Positions 22,990 to 31,194 of a stretch of DNA of 64,000 bases are shown here, piece after piece. The DNA is from an uncultured Mediterraneibacter sp. GTDB lineage: Bacteria; Bacillota; Clostridia; Lachnospirales; Lachnospiraceae. Position 1 is the first letter of the stretch; the number at the start of each line of letters is the position of its first letter. Made by a program: the position numbers and the translations under genes. The stretch spans positions 1 through 64,000 of the forward strand of contig NZ_CAKRDI010000001.1 of NCBI RefSeq assembly GCF_934309415.1. The letters run 5' to 3'. The notes under the pieces are model-generated. The model saw only the letters and a list, made by a program, of their open reading frames with translations, was not told the origin of the DNA and searched no databases.

Positions 22990-23532
22990 ATGGAAATCAC
23001 ATTTGCACCAAGAAACATGTTACAGATTAATCATGCAAGAATTATCTTCAGAAACTTTAAAGGTAGAGAAACTGCATTCAATGCAGAAGGGGCTCGAAAC
23101 TTTTCTTTGGTTATCAGTGGAGGAACCTTAGATAAAGGTAATGGACCTGTTGAAGTAAGCGCAGAGGAAATGGCAGAAGCTCTCCAGAACGATGTAAATG
23201 AAGATGGCGCTGGATGGAACGTAAAGATCAAAGCACCAAGAGAAGCAGGTGACGAACCGTTTATGCACCTGCCAGTTAAGTTAAGTTACAAGGGTAGAGG
23301 ACCTAAAGTGTATCTGAAGTCCGGAGCAAATACAATTCCGTTAACTGAAGAGACAATTGGTATGCTGGACGATATCGACATTGCGAACGTAGATCTTGAC
23401 ATTAGACCGTATGACAATGTAACAGGAGGAGCGCCGCATCGTACAGCATATCTGCAGAGCATCTGGGTAGAACAGGAGCTGGATCGCTTTACTTCAAGAT
23501 TTGCAGAAGAAGAATATCCAACGGAGGATTAA
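22990..23532 (+). CDS. Probable single-stranded DNA-binding protein
   Basis: This 180-residue protein has a beta-rich body and an acidic tail (FAEEEYPTED). The end GRGPKVYLKSGANTIPLTEETIGMLDDIDIANVDLDIRPYDNV...RTAYLQSIWVEQELDRFTSRFAEEE is typical of phage SSB-type OB-fold proteins, which end in an acidic tail for partner binding. It lies just after the replicase, which fits. GAGAAAGGGTTAAAAATT precedes it. Confidence 0.75.
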   Translation: MEITFAPRNMLQINHARIIFRNFKGRETAFNAEGARNFSLVISGGTLDKGNGPVEVSAEEMAEALQNDVNEDGAGWNVKIKAPREAGDEPFMHLPVKLSYKGRGPKVYLKSGANTIPLTEETIGMLDDIDIANVDLDIRPYDNVTGGAPHRTAYLQSIWVEQELDRFTSRFAEEEYPTED

Positions 23533-23538
23533 ATATTA

Positions 23539-23616
23539 TGAATTTTGGACAGTCACTCAATGTGGGTACCGAGCATCAACGACGTACTCGCTGAGGACTG
23601 GGAATATATTCACTAA
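23539..23616 (+). pseudogene. Relic of a DUF2829/Tad2-like gene
   Basis: ATG 23539 opens MNFGQSL, the typical start of DUF2829/Tad2 proteins. A second frame at once reads MWVPSINDVLAEDWEYIH and stops, matching the family's conserved end (W-PS-x-D-x-LAEDW). The middle is missing and the two ends are out of frame. GGAGGATTAAATATT is still present upstream. The remaining 113 bp to 23729 shows only weak inverted repeats. Confidence 0.6.
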
Positions 23617-23729
23617 ATAAAAGACAGGGAAGATAACACAAACGAATAGGGCGACGCAGGTGTGCTGGGGAGTTATCACATAGGGAGCTGGTTACTCTCT
23701 ATTTTTTTATGTTTAGGAGGTAATTCAAA

Positions 23730-24035
23730 ATGGCAGAAATTAGAGGAACTGGAGCTCCTACAAAAAGAACAAAAGCTGCAGTTGGCGATTTATATATCGA
23801 TGAGTCTACTGGTGAGCAGTATAAGTGCGTTATGGCCTACCGTACCAGTTTAAAAGAGGAATTTGAATATCAGTGGAAACTGAAAGAAGGTGCTACTAAG
23901 ACGGCTACTGTTCCTATTAAAAAAGTTAGTACTGAACAGGTCAAGGATATGAAAACACCAGACTTAAGTAATGTGAAACCAGCAGAACTCAAAAGAGATC
24001 AGAAGCGTAAAAGCTACTCATCTTACAGTAAATAA
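23730..24035 (+). CDS. Fibre-module small protein (101 aa)
   Basis: RGTGAPTKRTKAAVGDLYIDESTGEQYKCVMAYR resembles the short beta modules at the start of phage fibre and baseplate cassettes that describe an exposed tip (T-x-G-x-LYIDxxTGExYxC). The C-terminal half is lysine-rich. TAGGAGG precedes the ATG. Likely a structural partner of the fibre downstream; inferred from context. Confidence 0.6.
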   Translation: MAEIRGTGAPTKRTKAAVGDLYIDESTGEQYKCVMAYRTSLKEEFEYQWKLKEGATKTATVPIKKVSTEQVKDMKTPDLSNVKPAELKRDQKRKSYSSYSK

Positions 24036-24053
24036 TAGGGAGGTGAAATCAAA

Positions 24054-24359
24054 ATGAAAATTGTAAAGTTTATTGTAGAGGGCGGAACTATCAAGAAAGA
24101 TCCGTCATCAAACACACTACACTCTGGAGATACAGATGTGCAGGCGGAATTCGTATTCTCAAGTGAATGGGATGGAATGGCTAAAGTAGCAAAGTTCATG
24201 CGCGGTGATACAGAATTTGAACCACAGATTCTGATGCATGGAGTTGCGTGTGGAATTCCGGATAAAGCTTTAACAGGTAACTTTCTTCGCATTTCTGTTC
24301 TTGGTAAGAGAAAAGGAATGTCTATGAAAACAAGCAATTCAGCATTTATTGAATTATAA
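24054..24359 (+). CDS. Fibre/baseplate accessory protein (101 aa)
   Basis: MKIVKFIVEGGTIKKDPSSNTLHSGDTDVQAEFVFSSEWDGMAKVAKFMRGDTEFEP...GIPDKALTGNFLRISVLGKRKG resembles the N-terminal beta-sandwich of BppU-like upper-baseplate proteins. GGGAGGTGAAATC precedes it, and it is 15 bp from the fibre gene. Probably part of the same adsorption assembly. Confidence 0.6.
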   Translation: MKIVKFIVEGGTIKKDPSSNTLHSGDTDVQAEFVFSSEWDGMAKVAKFMRGDTEFEPQILMHGVACGIPDKALTGNFLRISVLGKRKGMSMKTSNSAFIEL

Positions 24360-24374
24360 GGAGGAGATAGAAAT

Positions 24375-26624
24375 ATGGGAAAAGCAGAAGCGTTATTAGC
24401 GTCTCTTAATTCAGAAGATCCAGACTTATTACCTATGGTCCCGGTTTCTCCAGAGACTGAGGAGCATATCGTAATTGGGTTAGATCACAGTATCACTGTC
24501 CCGGAGAATCTTAAAAAGATTGCTGTGCAGTATGAACATAACATGGAGAGCGTGACATTCGATATGCCGAGATACTGTGATGGCATTGATATGTCTAAGA
24601 TGAAAATTTATGTGAACTATATCAGATCAGACAACATTCCAGGTTCTCATCTGGTTGAAGATGTGACCGTCGACGAAACAGACAGTGAGCTTATTCATTT
24701 CACATGGACTATTAATGGTCACGTTACAGAAGTGTCCGGCAATATCACTATGTTGGTGTGCGCTAGAGAGACAGATTCTAACGGTAAACTTACAAACCTT
24801 TGGAGTACTGAACTTAACAGTGAACTGTATGTATCACCGGGTATGAAGACCACAAGTGTTATGGTTGCTCGTTATCCGGATCTTGTTACTCAGCTTCTTC
24901 AGAGATTGGATGAGTCTGTTATTTATACTCCGTCGGTATCTGCTGAAGGCATCTTAAGTTGGACAAACGATCGCGGTTATCCGAATCCAGATCCAGTGAG
25001 TGTCGTAGGACCACGGGGAGCCAAAGGAGATAAAGGTGACAAGGGCGATAAGGGTGAAAAAGGAGATAAAGGTGACAAGGGAGCAGATGCAGAATATAAT
25101 CTCACGTCTTCTATTGTTTCAGCGTTTAACCTTATGAGAGACGACAAAGTGTACACTGTTAAATACCCTTTATGGGCGACTTCTCAGGTAACAACTGGTG
25201 AGAAGTTAGATGATAACGCGGGTCTAGTGTGCTTACCGTCAACTGCAGCAGAACATCGTCAAAATGACTATGAGAACTTGCCGTTATTCAGAACATACGA
25301 CTGTAATGCTCATGTTACAAAAGCGGGTGAAAGGATCATTGATCATCTGAAAGGTGATGCAGACTTTAAAGACACTGGTAAGAATGACGTGTTTGTGCTT
25401 GGTATGTCCTATTATGAGAAAACATGGGTCGAAGATGGATACTGGTATTATTCAAGAGCATCACTTCCAAGAGACGGCTATACACTGGCTAAAGAATGTA
25501 TGACTCCAGACGGAGAAGATCAGGGATTTGCTGTATACGGTAAATACGTATGCGGCATTATTGATGGTGTTCCATATTCATCAAAAGGGCTTGCTCCTGC
25601 TAGACAGGCTAATAGTGCACCGTCTGGGAAATCAGCAAACGTTTCACATAACGGGGCAATTTCTTTATTTAAACAGAAGGGTGATCGTTATACAGCTGGT
25701 ATGATGTGCGATTATAAATATATGACATTGTCTTCATACCTTATGTTCGGAACGTTGAGTTCACAGTCTGTCATGGCTGGTGTAAGTAACTGGAATGCTC
25801 AGAACTTAAATCTTGTTGCAGAAGCGAATACAAATCGTATTATTCTTACAAAGAGTCAGGCGGCATACTTCGAAGTTGGTACATATGTAAGTATCGGTGA
25901 TAACGGATCAAGTTCATCCGCTCCTGATAGAGTTGATTGGAAGTGTCATAATCTTGCTGAGTGCGTAAAAGTGCTTGGTGTAGAAGCAGTTGACGAGAAT
26001 AACTCTGCAGTAATTGTAGATGCTACATTTACTTCAACATTGACTACAAGAATCTCTACATTCCATTGGAGAAGTGGGTTCTCAGATGATGTTAAAGGTC
26101 GTACCGGTTGTCCATGTGCTACGACAGCAAGATTAACTAATGGTAAGTATCCGATTGTTCTTAACGGAATTGAAATGATGGTTGGAGGATACGAACTTGC
26201 CGGTAATGCCATCATGGATATTGTTGACGCAAAAGGTAAGCGAGAAGTATACGTTACAGACGATGCGACTAAGATGACATCAGACGTCGCTAAGATCAAG
26301 TCGACATACGTTAAGCTTGCAGAAGCAATCACTCCTACGAACCTGAATGCCTGGAATTATATCACTTCTGCATTTATCGATGTAGAAAACGGAGCACTTA
26401 TTCCAGTCAACGCCGGTCAGCCGAATTCTGGTTCCAACGCCGGATTCGCAGACGGTTTATATGTAGATAACGGCACAAGCGGTCAGAGAGAAGTGTTGTT
26501 CTTTGGTTCTCTCGGGTCTACTGGGTTGGATGGCGTTCTTTGCGTTGCTGCTTATAGCGCTCTTTCTTTTGCCGGGTGGAATATCTTGTGTCGCCTGTCT
26601 ATAAACGCAGTAGGGGTGAATTGA
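24375..26624 (+). CDS. Collagen-repeat fibre protein, DGR target
   Basis: This 749-residue protein starts with a BppU-like N-terminal part (about 35-160: HIVIGLDHSITVPENLKKIAVQYEHNMESVTFDMPRY), then a collagen-like stretch near 212-238 (GPRGAKGDKGDKGDKGEKGD), a large middle domain, and a C-terminal C-type-lectin-like tip. The last about 40 residues (FFGSLGSTGLDGVLCVAAYSALSFAGWNILCRL) are encoded by the variable repeat 26495-26596. It is probably a trimeric receptor-binding fibre on a virion. AAGGAGGAGATAG precedes ATG 24375. The codons altered relative to the template are mostly AAT/AAC and AGG, typical of DGR target sites. Confidence 0.9.
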   Translation: MGKAEALLASLNSEDPDLLPMVPVSPETEEHIVIGLDHSITVPENLKKIAVQYEHNMESVTFDMPRYCDGIDMSKMKIYVNYIRSDNIPGSHLVEDVTVDETDSELIHFTWTINGHVTEVSGNITMLVCARETDSNGKLTNLWSTELNSELYVSPGMKTTSVMVARYPDLVTQLLQRLDESVIYTPSVSAEGILSWTNDRGYPNPDPVSVVGPRGAKGDKGDKGDKGEKGDKGDKGADAEYNLTSSIVSAFNLMRDDKVYTVKYPLWATSQVTTGEKLDDNAGLVCLPSTAAEHRQNDYENLPLFRTYDCNAHVTKAGERIIDHLKGDADFKDTGKNDVFVLGMSYYEKTWVEDGYWYYSRASLPRDGYTLAKECMTPDGEDQGFAVYGKYVCGIIDGVPYSSKGLAPARQANSAPSGKSANVSHNGAISLFKQKGDRYTAGMMCDYKYMTLSSYLMFGTLSSQSVMAGVSNWNAQNLNLVAEANTNRIILTKSQAAYFEVGTYVSIGDNGSSSSAPDRVDWKCHNLAECVKVLGVEAVDENNSAVIVDATFTSTLTTRISTFHWRSGFSDDVKGRTGCPCATTARLTNGKYPIVLNGIEMMVGGYELAGNAIMDIVDAKGKREVYVTDDATKMTSDVAKIKSTYVKLAEAITPTNLNAWNYITSAFIDVENGALIPVNAGQPNSGSNAGFADGLYVDNGTSGQREVLFFGSLGSTGLDGVLCVAAYSALSFAGWNILCRLSINAVGVN
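26495..26596 (+). repeat. DGR variable repeat (VR)
   Basis: 102 bp at the 3' end of the fibre gene, identical to the template repeat at 26696-26797 except at 16 positions. Every difference is at a template adenine (8 A to T, 5 A to G, 3 A to C). Confidence 0.97.
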
Positions 26625-26643
26625 TGTAGCGTAGCGAATTAAG

Positions 26644-26658
26644 AGGGGCGTTTCCCCT
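26644..26658 (+). repeat. Small hairpin downstream of VR
   Basis: AGGGG-CGTTT-CCCCT lies 48 bp after the VR. DGRs often have a hairpin after VR that aids target recognition; whether this one has that role is unknown. Confidence 0.4.
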
Positions 26659-26695
26659 AGGAAAATATATTAAGGTTTCACTCTCGGTGTATCAA

Positions 26696-26797
26696 GTTGT
26701 TCTTTGGTAATCTCAGGAATACTGAGATGGATGGCGTACTTTGCGTAAATGCTAATAACGCTCTTTCTAATGCCAGGTGGAATATCTTGTGTCGCCT
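26696..26797 (+). repeat. DGR template repeat (TR)
   Basis: Non-coding 102-bp repeat at a constant 201-bp offset from VR, with 23 adenines of which 16 are changed in VR. It ends 133 bp before the reverse-transcriptase start, the usual VR-TR-RT order. The rest of 26625-26930 holds only this, the hairpin and a doubled AAAGCCGG. Confidence 0.97.
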
Positions 26798-26930
26798 CAT
26801 TTCTGAAAAATCTTTATGAGAGTGTTTCGTATCTAAGTAGAACAATGATAAATCATTCTTTAATATTGTAATAAAAAGCCGGTTAGTAGGATTATCGCGA
26901 AAGCCGGTATACAGCAGAAAGACAGATTCG

Positions 26931-28148
26931 ATGAAAAGATATCTAAAAGATTATGTATTAACAGCAACTAAAGTAGAAGAAGCTATTTATGATTGTTTTA
27001 AACATAAGTGGAGACGAAAAGACGTGACATACTTCTTGGCTGAGTATCAGATGAAAGAAGGAGATGACATACATGAAGTAGCCAAAGAGATAAGAAAAAC
27101 TATATATTACAAACCGACTAGATATTTAGTAAGTGACCTTATAACTAAAATTTCGTATAAGTTATATTTCGAAATAATGGGTAGGGAACTTATATTACGA
27201 CCTATAAAATACGAACTGAAATATGATGCAACGTCAGACAAGGTTCGTGAAATCGGGGTCTCGTCTATAAAACAACAGATATACGATTACTTAGCCGTAA
27301 ACGCTTGCTATCACATGTTTATGGCTAAGATAGGTTTTTATCAATGCGCTTCCTTAAAGAAACGTGGTCAGGTGTACGGTAAGAAAGCTATAGAACGGTG
27401 GTTAAGAAAAGACCCAGCAGGCACACGATATTTCTATAAATGTGATATAAGAAAATATTATCCGAGTGTCAATACGAAGAAACTAAAGAAGTTTTTGCGT
27501 AGAGATATTAAGAACGATGATATTCTATTCGTTATATTTACATTAATAGATACTTACAAAAGTGGGCTCTGTATTGGGTCTTACTTATCGCAGTTCCTTG
27601 CTAATTACTATTTATCCTATGCGTATCATTATATTACAGAAAATTCATTTAGTATACGTCGTGCTAAAAGCGGTGAGCACTTCAGAGTAAATAACTTAAC
27701 TCATATCTTGTTCTATATGGACGATATCATAATGTTCAGCGGTAATCTTAAGTTATTAAAAAGAGGTATGAATGATTTTACACGGTATATAGAAGATGAA
27801 TTAAACTTAACGATCAAACCGAATAATGGTGTATCTCGTACGAAAGTCGACAAGATTGATATGATGGGATTTGTAATAACACCTAAGATTACTATATTAA
27901 GAAAACGTATATATAGGAAGATATTCAGACTGTTCTTGCGGTTAAATCACCGCACGGAACGATTGTCGTTACATATAGCTAGGCGGGCATTGTCGTATAA
28001 CGGTTGGTTAAAATACAGTGATCTATATCTCTTCATAAAACGTTATAACGTCAAAGCAATCGTAAGGCAGGCAAAAAAGGTGGTTAAATATTATGATAAA
28101 CGCAACTTTTCCAGAGAAACCGAGTACGTACAGCTACTTTCCGCTTAA
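26931..28148 (+). CDS. DGR reverse transcriptase
   Basis: 405 residues with RT motifs in order: YFYKCDIRKYYPSVN (about 165-180), IGSYLSQF near 215, which has the (I/V/L)GxxxSQ form typical of DGR enzymes, and LFYMDDIIMF near 261 with the YMDD catalytic box. The C-terminal thumb is basic. It copies the TR RNA with adenine-specific errors to replace VR. No accessory Avd gene is evident beside it. The gene overlaps the next by 56 bp. Confidence 0.93.
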   Translation: MKRYLKDYVLTATKVEEAIYDCFKHKWRRKDVTYFLAEYQMKEGDDIHEVAKEIRKTIYYKPTRYLVSDLITKISYKLYFEIMGRELILRPIKYELKYDATSDKVREIGVSSIKQQIYDYLAVNACYHMFMAKIGFYQCASLKKRGQVYGKKAIERWLRKDPAGTRYFYKCDIRKYYPSVNTKKLKKFLRRDIKNDDILFVIFTLIDTYKSGLCIGSYLSQFLANYYLSYAYHYITENSFSIRRAKSGEHFRVNNLTHILFYMDDIIMFSGNLKLLKRGMNDFTRYIEDELNLTIKPNNGVSRTKVDKIDMMGFVITPKITILRKRIYRKIFRLFLRLNHRTERLSLHIARRALSYNGWLKYSDLYLFIKRYNVKAIVRQAKKVVKYYDKRNFSRETEYVQLLSA

Positions 28149-28392
28149 GGACGGTACTGCGGACGTGATCGTTCGTATTTTCGATCATGAGGAAACAACA
28201 GAAGAAGGAGCAACAATGTATGTGTGTAAAACTAATACATTTAATGTTGATCAGAGTAAAGTAACAGAAAGCATGATTGCAGAAAATCCAGAAAAGTATT
28301 TGGAGTATACTCCGGTAAAAGAAGTTACTGAGCTGGATCGTATCGAGGCACTTGAAGCAGCTATGCTTGAATTAATGGGGGTAGAAGTATGA
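28093..28392 (+). CDS. Tail-module small protein (99 aa)
   Basis: MINATFPEKPSTYSYFPLKDGTADVIVRIFDHEETTEEGATMYVCKTNTFNVDQ...RIEALEAAMLELMGVEV. The final helix (RIEALEAAMLEL) is typical of small proteins that follow fibre genes in Firmicute phages. It starts inside the RT gene behind AAAGGTGG and overlaps the next start (ATGA). Confidence 0.65.
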   Translation: MINATFPEKPSTYSYFPLKDGTADVIVRIFDHEETTEEGATMYVCKTNTFNVDQSKVTESMIAENPEKYLEYTPVKEVTELDRIEALEAAMLELMGVEV

Positions 28393-28505
28393 GTAACAAA
28401 GGACGTATTAATTTCTTAACAATTCAGGTACGGTTGGGAGTCATCTCTATCGATGATGTGCCGGAAGAGTATCGTGAAGCGGTACGAAAAAATATTGAAA
28501 GATAA
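28389..28505 (+). CDS. XkdX/CD1375-like small protein (38 aa)
   Basis: MSNKGRINFLTIQVRLGVISIDDVPEEYREAVRKNIER fits the 35-50-residue XkdX/CD1375 type (G-x-x-(S/T)-(I/L)-D-x-V-P-x-x-x-R), which follows tail fibre genes in Bacillus and clostridial prophages. Coupled to the preceding gene by an ATGA overlap. Confidence 0.65.
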   Translation: MSNKGRINFLTIQVRLGVISIDDVPEEYREAVRKNIER

Positions 28506-28527
28506 AATTAAATATTGAAGATATAGG

Positions 28528-28562
28528 AGTTCTGAAATGGCAGTCAGAACTCTTTTATATTT
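28528..28562 (+). terminator. Intrinsic terminator
   Basis: Perfect 9-bp stem GAGTTCTGA / TCAGAACTC and TTTTATATTTT; ends the fibre/DGR unit. Confidence 0.8.
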
Positions 28563-28604
28563 TATAATTACTATAATACGAAAGAAAGGGTTAATGGGTG
28601 AGAT

Positions 28605-29087
28605 ATGAGAGTTACTACATATAATACGCGGCTGACTGAGAATCGGCAAATAACGTTAATTAAAGAAGACTGCAGTAATTATCCGGGAATTGCTAACAAA
28701 TTCAACCAATCAGATCTTGTAGCTCAATTTGCTACGGAATATCTGGAAATGGATAAGCTTACCGAAGAGTATATGTACATGATGTGTTTAAACTCAAAAT
28801 TAGCTCTTACGTCGGTATTTAGAATCTCTCATGGAAATGTGAATACCACAATTACATCACCAAGGGAGATATTTCAAAAAGCACTGTTAGCGAATGCAGT
28901 ATATATAATTCTGATGCATAATCATCCAAGTGGCGATCCTACGCCGTCTGATTCAGATTTGAGAACTACGAAGAATTTGGCGGACATAGGAGAATTACTG
29001 GATGTTATATTATTAGACCATATCATTATCGCTAGTAATGGGTATTATAGTACTTTTGATCATGAAAAAGCAGAGTCGCGAAAATAA
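28605..29087 (+). CDS. RadC-like JAB/MPN-domain protein
   Basis: 160 residues with the metal-binding JAMM motif: MHNHPSGDPTPSDSDLRTTKNLADIGELLDVILLDHIII (His pair near 105-107, then S and D). The N-terminal half (MMCLNSKLALTSVFRISHGNVNTTITSPREIFQKALLANA) matches the RadC family. RadC-like proteins are common in mobile elements; an isopeptidase-like activity is suspected but not established. ATG 28605 is chosen as the first in frame. Confidence 0.88.
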   Translation: MRVTTYNTRLTENRQITLIKEDCSNYPGIANKFNQSDLVAQFATEYLEMDKLTEEYMYMMCLNSKLALTSVFRISHGNVNTTITSPREIFQKALLANAVYIILMHNHPSGDPTPSDSDLRTTKNLADIGELLDVILLDHIIIASNGYYSTFDHEKAESRK

Positions 29088-29102
29088 CATGTACCTTTAT
29101 GG
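29077..29102 (+). promoter_or_regulatory. Phage-type promoter motif P19
   Basis: CGCG-N16-TTATGG, overlapping the RadC-like gene's stop; 38 bp before ATG 29141. Confidence 0.7.
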
Positions 29103-29140
29103 GAACAGGTAAAATGTGACAAAAGAAAGGAGTAATTACA

Positions 29141-29269
29141 ATGGAAATTAAGATTGGAGAAAAGACAGTAACAGTTCCGCCGTTGGTAGCAACAGTGGCA
29201 GTGATTACTGTTGGAACAATTGTAGCTGATATTTGTAATGTTAGAATTTCTAATCATGATCACAAATAA
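29141..29269 (+). CDS. Small hydrophobic protein (42 aa)
   Basis: MEIKIGEKTVTVPPLVATVAVITVGTIVADICNVRIS has one membrane segment. GAAAGGAGTAATTAC precedes it. Unknown function; single-gene cassette. Confidence 0.6.
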   Translation: MEIKIGEKTVTVPPLVATVAVITVGTIVADICNVRISNHDHK

Positions 29270-29285
29270 CAGTTTCTATGATAAA

Positions 29286-29320
29286 GGGCTTGGCTGAGAA
29301 ATCGGTTGAGCCTTTTATAT
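29286..29320 (+). terminator. Intrinsic terminator
   Basis: GGCTTGGCTGA / TCGGTTGAGCC with a GAAA loop and TTTTATATTTG. Confidence 0.8.
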
Positions 29321-29358
29321 TTGTTGTCTACACAAAAAATAAAAGAAAGGAGTAAGTT

Positions 29359-29739
29359 ATGATTCTTCAAGGACCTATATTGATATTTGACAAACCTAGT
29401 TGTAATAATTTCGTAATTCCTAAGACATGTGATATTACAATTCCAGATAAGAAGCTTCCTGTAGCATGGAGTTACGATTTCGTAAATTCAGAGATGACTT
29501 TAGGATTTGCTGAATTGGATGTAAAAGAAGATAGAATCGTTGCTACTGTAGAATCAGGGAATGAACTATTAAAGCAGATAATGAAAGATCGAAGACGGAT
29601 TTGTTGTGGTGGATATTTCAACTGCGTAAAGGTCAAAACTCCATATGTAGGTTTACAGTATGTACTGAGCTGTACATTACGCGGTTTGGGATTATACGAA
29701 TCTGGTGATGATTTTATATATTTAGAAGTTAAGGAGTAA
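29359..29739 (+). CDS. Hypothetical beta-rich protein (126 aa)
   Basis: MILQGPILIFDKPSCNNFVIPKTCDITIPDKKLPVAWSYDF, predicted mostly beta, with CC at RRICCGGYFNCVK. No membrane segment and no family recognised. GAAAGGAGTAAGTT precedes it. First gene of a run transcribed with the next ones at short spacing. Confidence 0.65.
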   Translation: MILQGPILIFDKPSCNNFVIPKTCDITIPDKKLPVAWSYDFVNSEMTLGFAELDVKEDRIVATVESGNELLKQIMKDRRRICCGGYFNCVKVKTPYVGLQYVLSCTLRGLGLYESGDDFIYLEVKE

Positions 29740-29744
29740 CAACT

Positions 29745-30062
29745 ATGAATCCAAATATGAAAAACGAATATTCTGAGAGGTTTGATCAGCTCAGAAAAAA
29801 TAGAGTGGAGACAAGTTTCTTCAAATATGGACCGGCTAAGACTAATTTTGAAGACAAGCTTGTGGATGCTTTGAAAACACACGAACTGTGTATTGAAAAG
29901 TATAAGAAGACTAAGAACACAGAATATTTAGTAGACGCGGCAAACTATCTGATGTTTGAATTTATGTATCCTCAGTTGGAAGGTGCACATTTTGAAGCAA
30001 CTGATAGTTCTGGATCAGCTGGTACTGTTGGTGAGCCTATTGGAGAGTGGGGACTGAAGTAA
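29745..30062 (+). CDS. Conserved phage protein (105 aa)
   Basis: YSERFDQLRKNRVETSFFKYGPAKTNF...LEKYKKTKNTEYLVDAANYLMFEFMYPQLEGAHFEATDSSGSAGTVGEPI is a pattern recurrent in gut phages and prophages, function unknown. Helical and soluble. It ends one base before the next gene. Confidence 0.7.
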   Translation: MNPNMKNEYSERFDQLRKNRVETSFFKYGPAKTNFEDKLVDALKTHELCIEKYKKTKNTEYLVDAANYLMFEFMYPQLEGAHFEATDSSGSAGTVGEPIGEWGLK

Positions 30063-30063
30063 T

Positions 30064-30165
30064 ATGGATAAATGTGAAGGATGTTTTGGAGCAGCTAACG
30101 GGGACTGTGATAGTTGCCCATATAATAAAAGTGATAAGGAGTTAACAGAAGATGACAGTATATGA
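30064..30165 (+). CDS. Cysteine-rich mini-protein (33 aa)
   Basis: MDKCEGCFGAANGDCDSCPYNKSDKELTEDDSI has two CxxC pairs, probably a tiny zinc knuckle. It overlaps the next gene by 14 bp, suggesting coupled translation. The ribosome site is weak. Confidence 0.5.
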   Translation: MDKCEGCFGAANGDCDSCPYNKSDKELTEDDSI

Positions 30166-30340
30166 ACCAACGTCAGACGGTCTTGTGGTAAGTTTTGCTC
30201 TGGCTACTGGTAATGAAGACACAGCGGTACTGATTATAGGAAGAAAGAATGATAACCAGGACGTTGAAATTATAAACGCAATTCAAGGTAAAGAAGCGGT
30301 AAGTCTTTACAATACATTGATTACAAAGAAAAGAATTTGA
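30152..30340 (+). CDS. Conserved small phage protein (62 aa)
   Basis: VLIIGRKNDNQDVEIINAIQGKEAVSLYNTLITKK is a short motif seen in many Firmicute phage proteins of this size. Soluble, function unknown. AAGGAGTTAACAG precedes it. Confidence 0.65.
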   Translation: MTVYEPTSDGLVVSFALATGNEDTAVLIIGRKNDNQDVEIINAIQGKEAVSLYNTLITKKRI

Positions 30341-30417
30341 TATTTTGAATTAAGAAAGTGTGGTGATGCTTTGTGAAAGTTGGAACAGTAATTACATCTG
30401 ACGATTTTCAGTGACTC

Positions 30418-30452
30418 GGCTTCTCTTCGGAGGGGTTTTATATTTGAAAGGA
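30418..30452 (+). terminator. Intrinsic terminator with TTCG loop
   Basis: GCTTCTC-TTCG-GAGGGGT stem then TTTATATTTG. Confidence 0.6.
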
Positions 30453-30464
30453 GATTTTAAAACA

Positions 30465-30746
30465 ATGATTACTGCTGAAGAAGCTAGAAAAAGAGCTGAT
30501 AACATTTCAATGTTGAATAGTTTTCGAATATCAGCGGAGAGGCAGATTAAACGATCTGTTGAAATCGGTTTATATGAAACTAAATTCATGATTGGTGATG
30601 CAATGCCAGAGTATGTTATTGATGAAATATCTAAAGAGTTACGTGACCTTGGCTACAAAGTTACATATACTAAGGACAAGTATTTAATCACTGAGTTATT
30701 AGGCCGTAAAACACCTAATACTGGAACACTCAATATAAGCTGGTAG
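30465..30746 (+). CDS. Helical phage protein (93 aa)
   Basis: MITAEEARKRADNISMLNSFRISAERQIKRSVEIGLYETKF...EISKELRDLGYKVTYTKDKYLI, an alpha/beta protein. ATG 30465 is chosen for GAAAGGAGATTTT; upstream codons lie in the terminator. No function recognised. Confidence 0.65.
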   Translation: MITAEEARKRADNISMLNSFRISAERQIKRSVEIGLYETKFMIGDAMPEYVIDEISKELRDLGYKVTYTKDKYLITELLGRKTPNTGTLNISW

Positions 30747-30757
30747 GTGGTGATTAG

Positions 30758-31171
30758 ATGATTGATATTTTAATAGTATTAGACGACGAACAGAAACGTG
30801 AAGCGGTGTTTGATTATTTGGCGAAAGAGCTTCGAGATCGACCGCATTTCCATAAGGTGTGCCCTTATCTTATATACGCGAAGATGTTTCGCATAAATTT
30901 TGTTGTCACCAAACCCAAATACGATACACGCTACTATCCGGATTACTACTATGAATACCGTTGTAGTGAATATGGTCTAAGTTTGTGGCAATTGGGCTCG
31001 AGAAGGATATATTTCTTATCAGACATTGTGAAAGCAGTGAATGCAGGCAAATGGTCATATAGAGATCTTACGTTATTACCAGATTGCGACAAATGGAATT
31101 TTGCAGATGAACGCTATTGTCGAAACGATATTGAAGCGTGTAAAGAGCTCTATAGAAAATTCTGGTATTAA
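30758..31171 (+). CDS. Hypothetical protein (137 aa)
   Basis: MIDILIVLDDEQKREAVFDYLAKELRDRPHFHKVCPYLIYAKMFRINFVV. Tyrosine-rich middle, no metal cluster or membrane helix. AGGTGGTGATTAG is the likely ribosome site. Family not recognised. Confidence 0.6.
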   Translation: MIDILIVLDDEQKREAVFDYLAKELRDRPHFHKVCPYLIYAKMFRINFVVTKPKYDTRYYPDYYYEYRCSEYGLSLWQLGSRRIYFLSDIVKAVNAGKWSYRDLTLLPDCDKWNFADERYCRNDIEACKELYRKFWY

Positions 31172-31194
31172 ATGAAAACTAAAGGAGAATCGAA

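Noticed and set aside
26880..26930. Another copy of the CGCG-N16-TTATGA motif before the RT
   Set aside because: CGCG occurs near 26896 but no TTATGA-like half follows at the fixed distance.
28093..28505. DGR accessory Avd protein
   Set aside because: The two small proteins after the RT look like tail-module (XkdX/CD1375) proteins. They are not the roughly 120-residue basic helical bundle expected of Avd.
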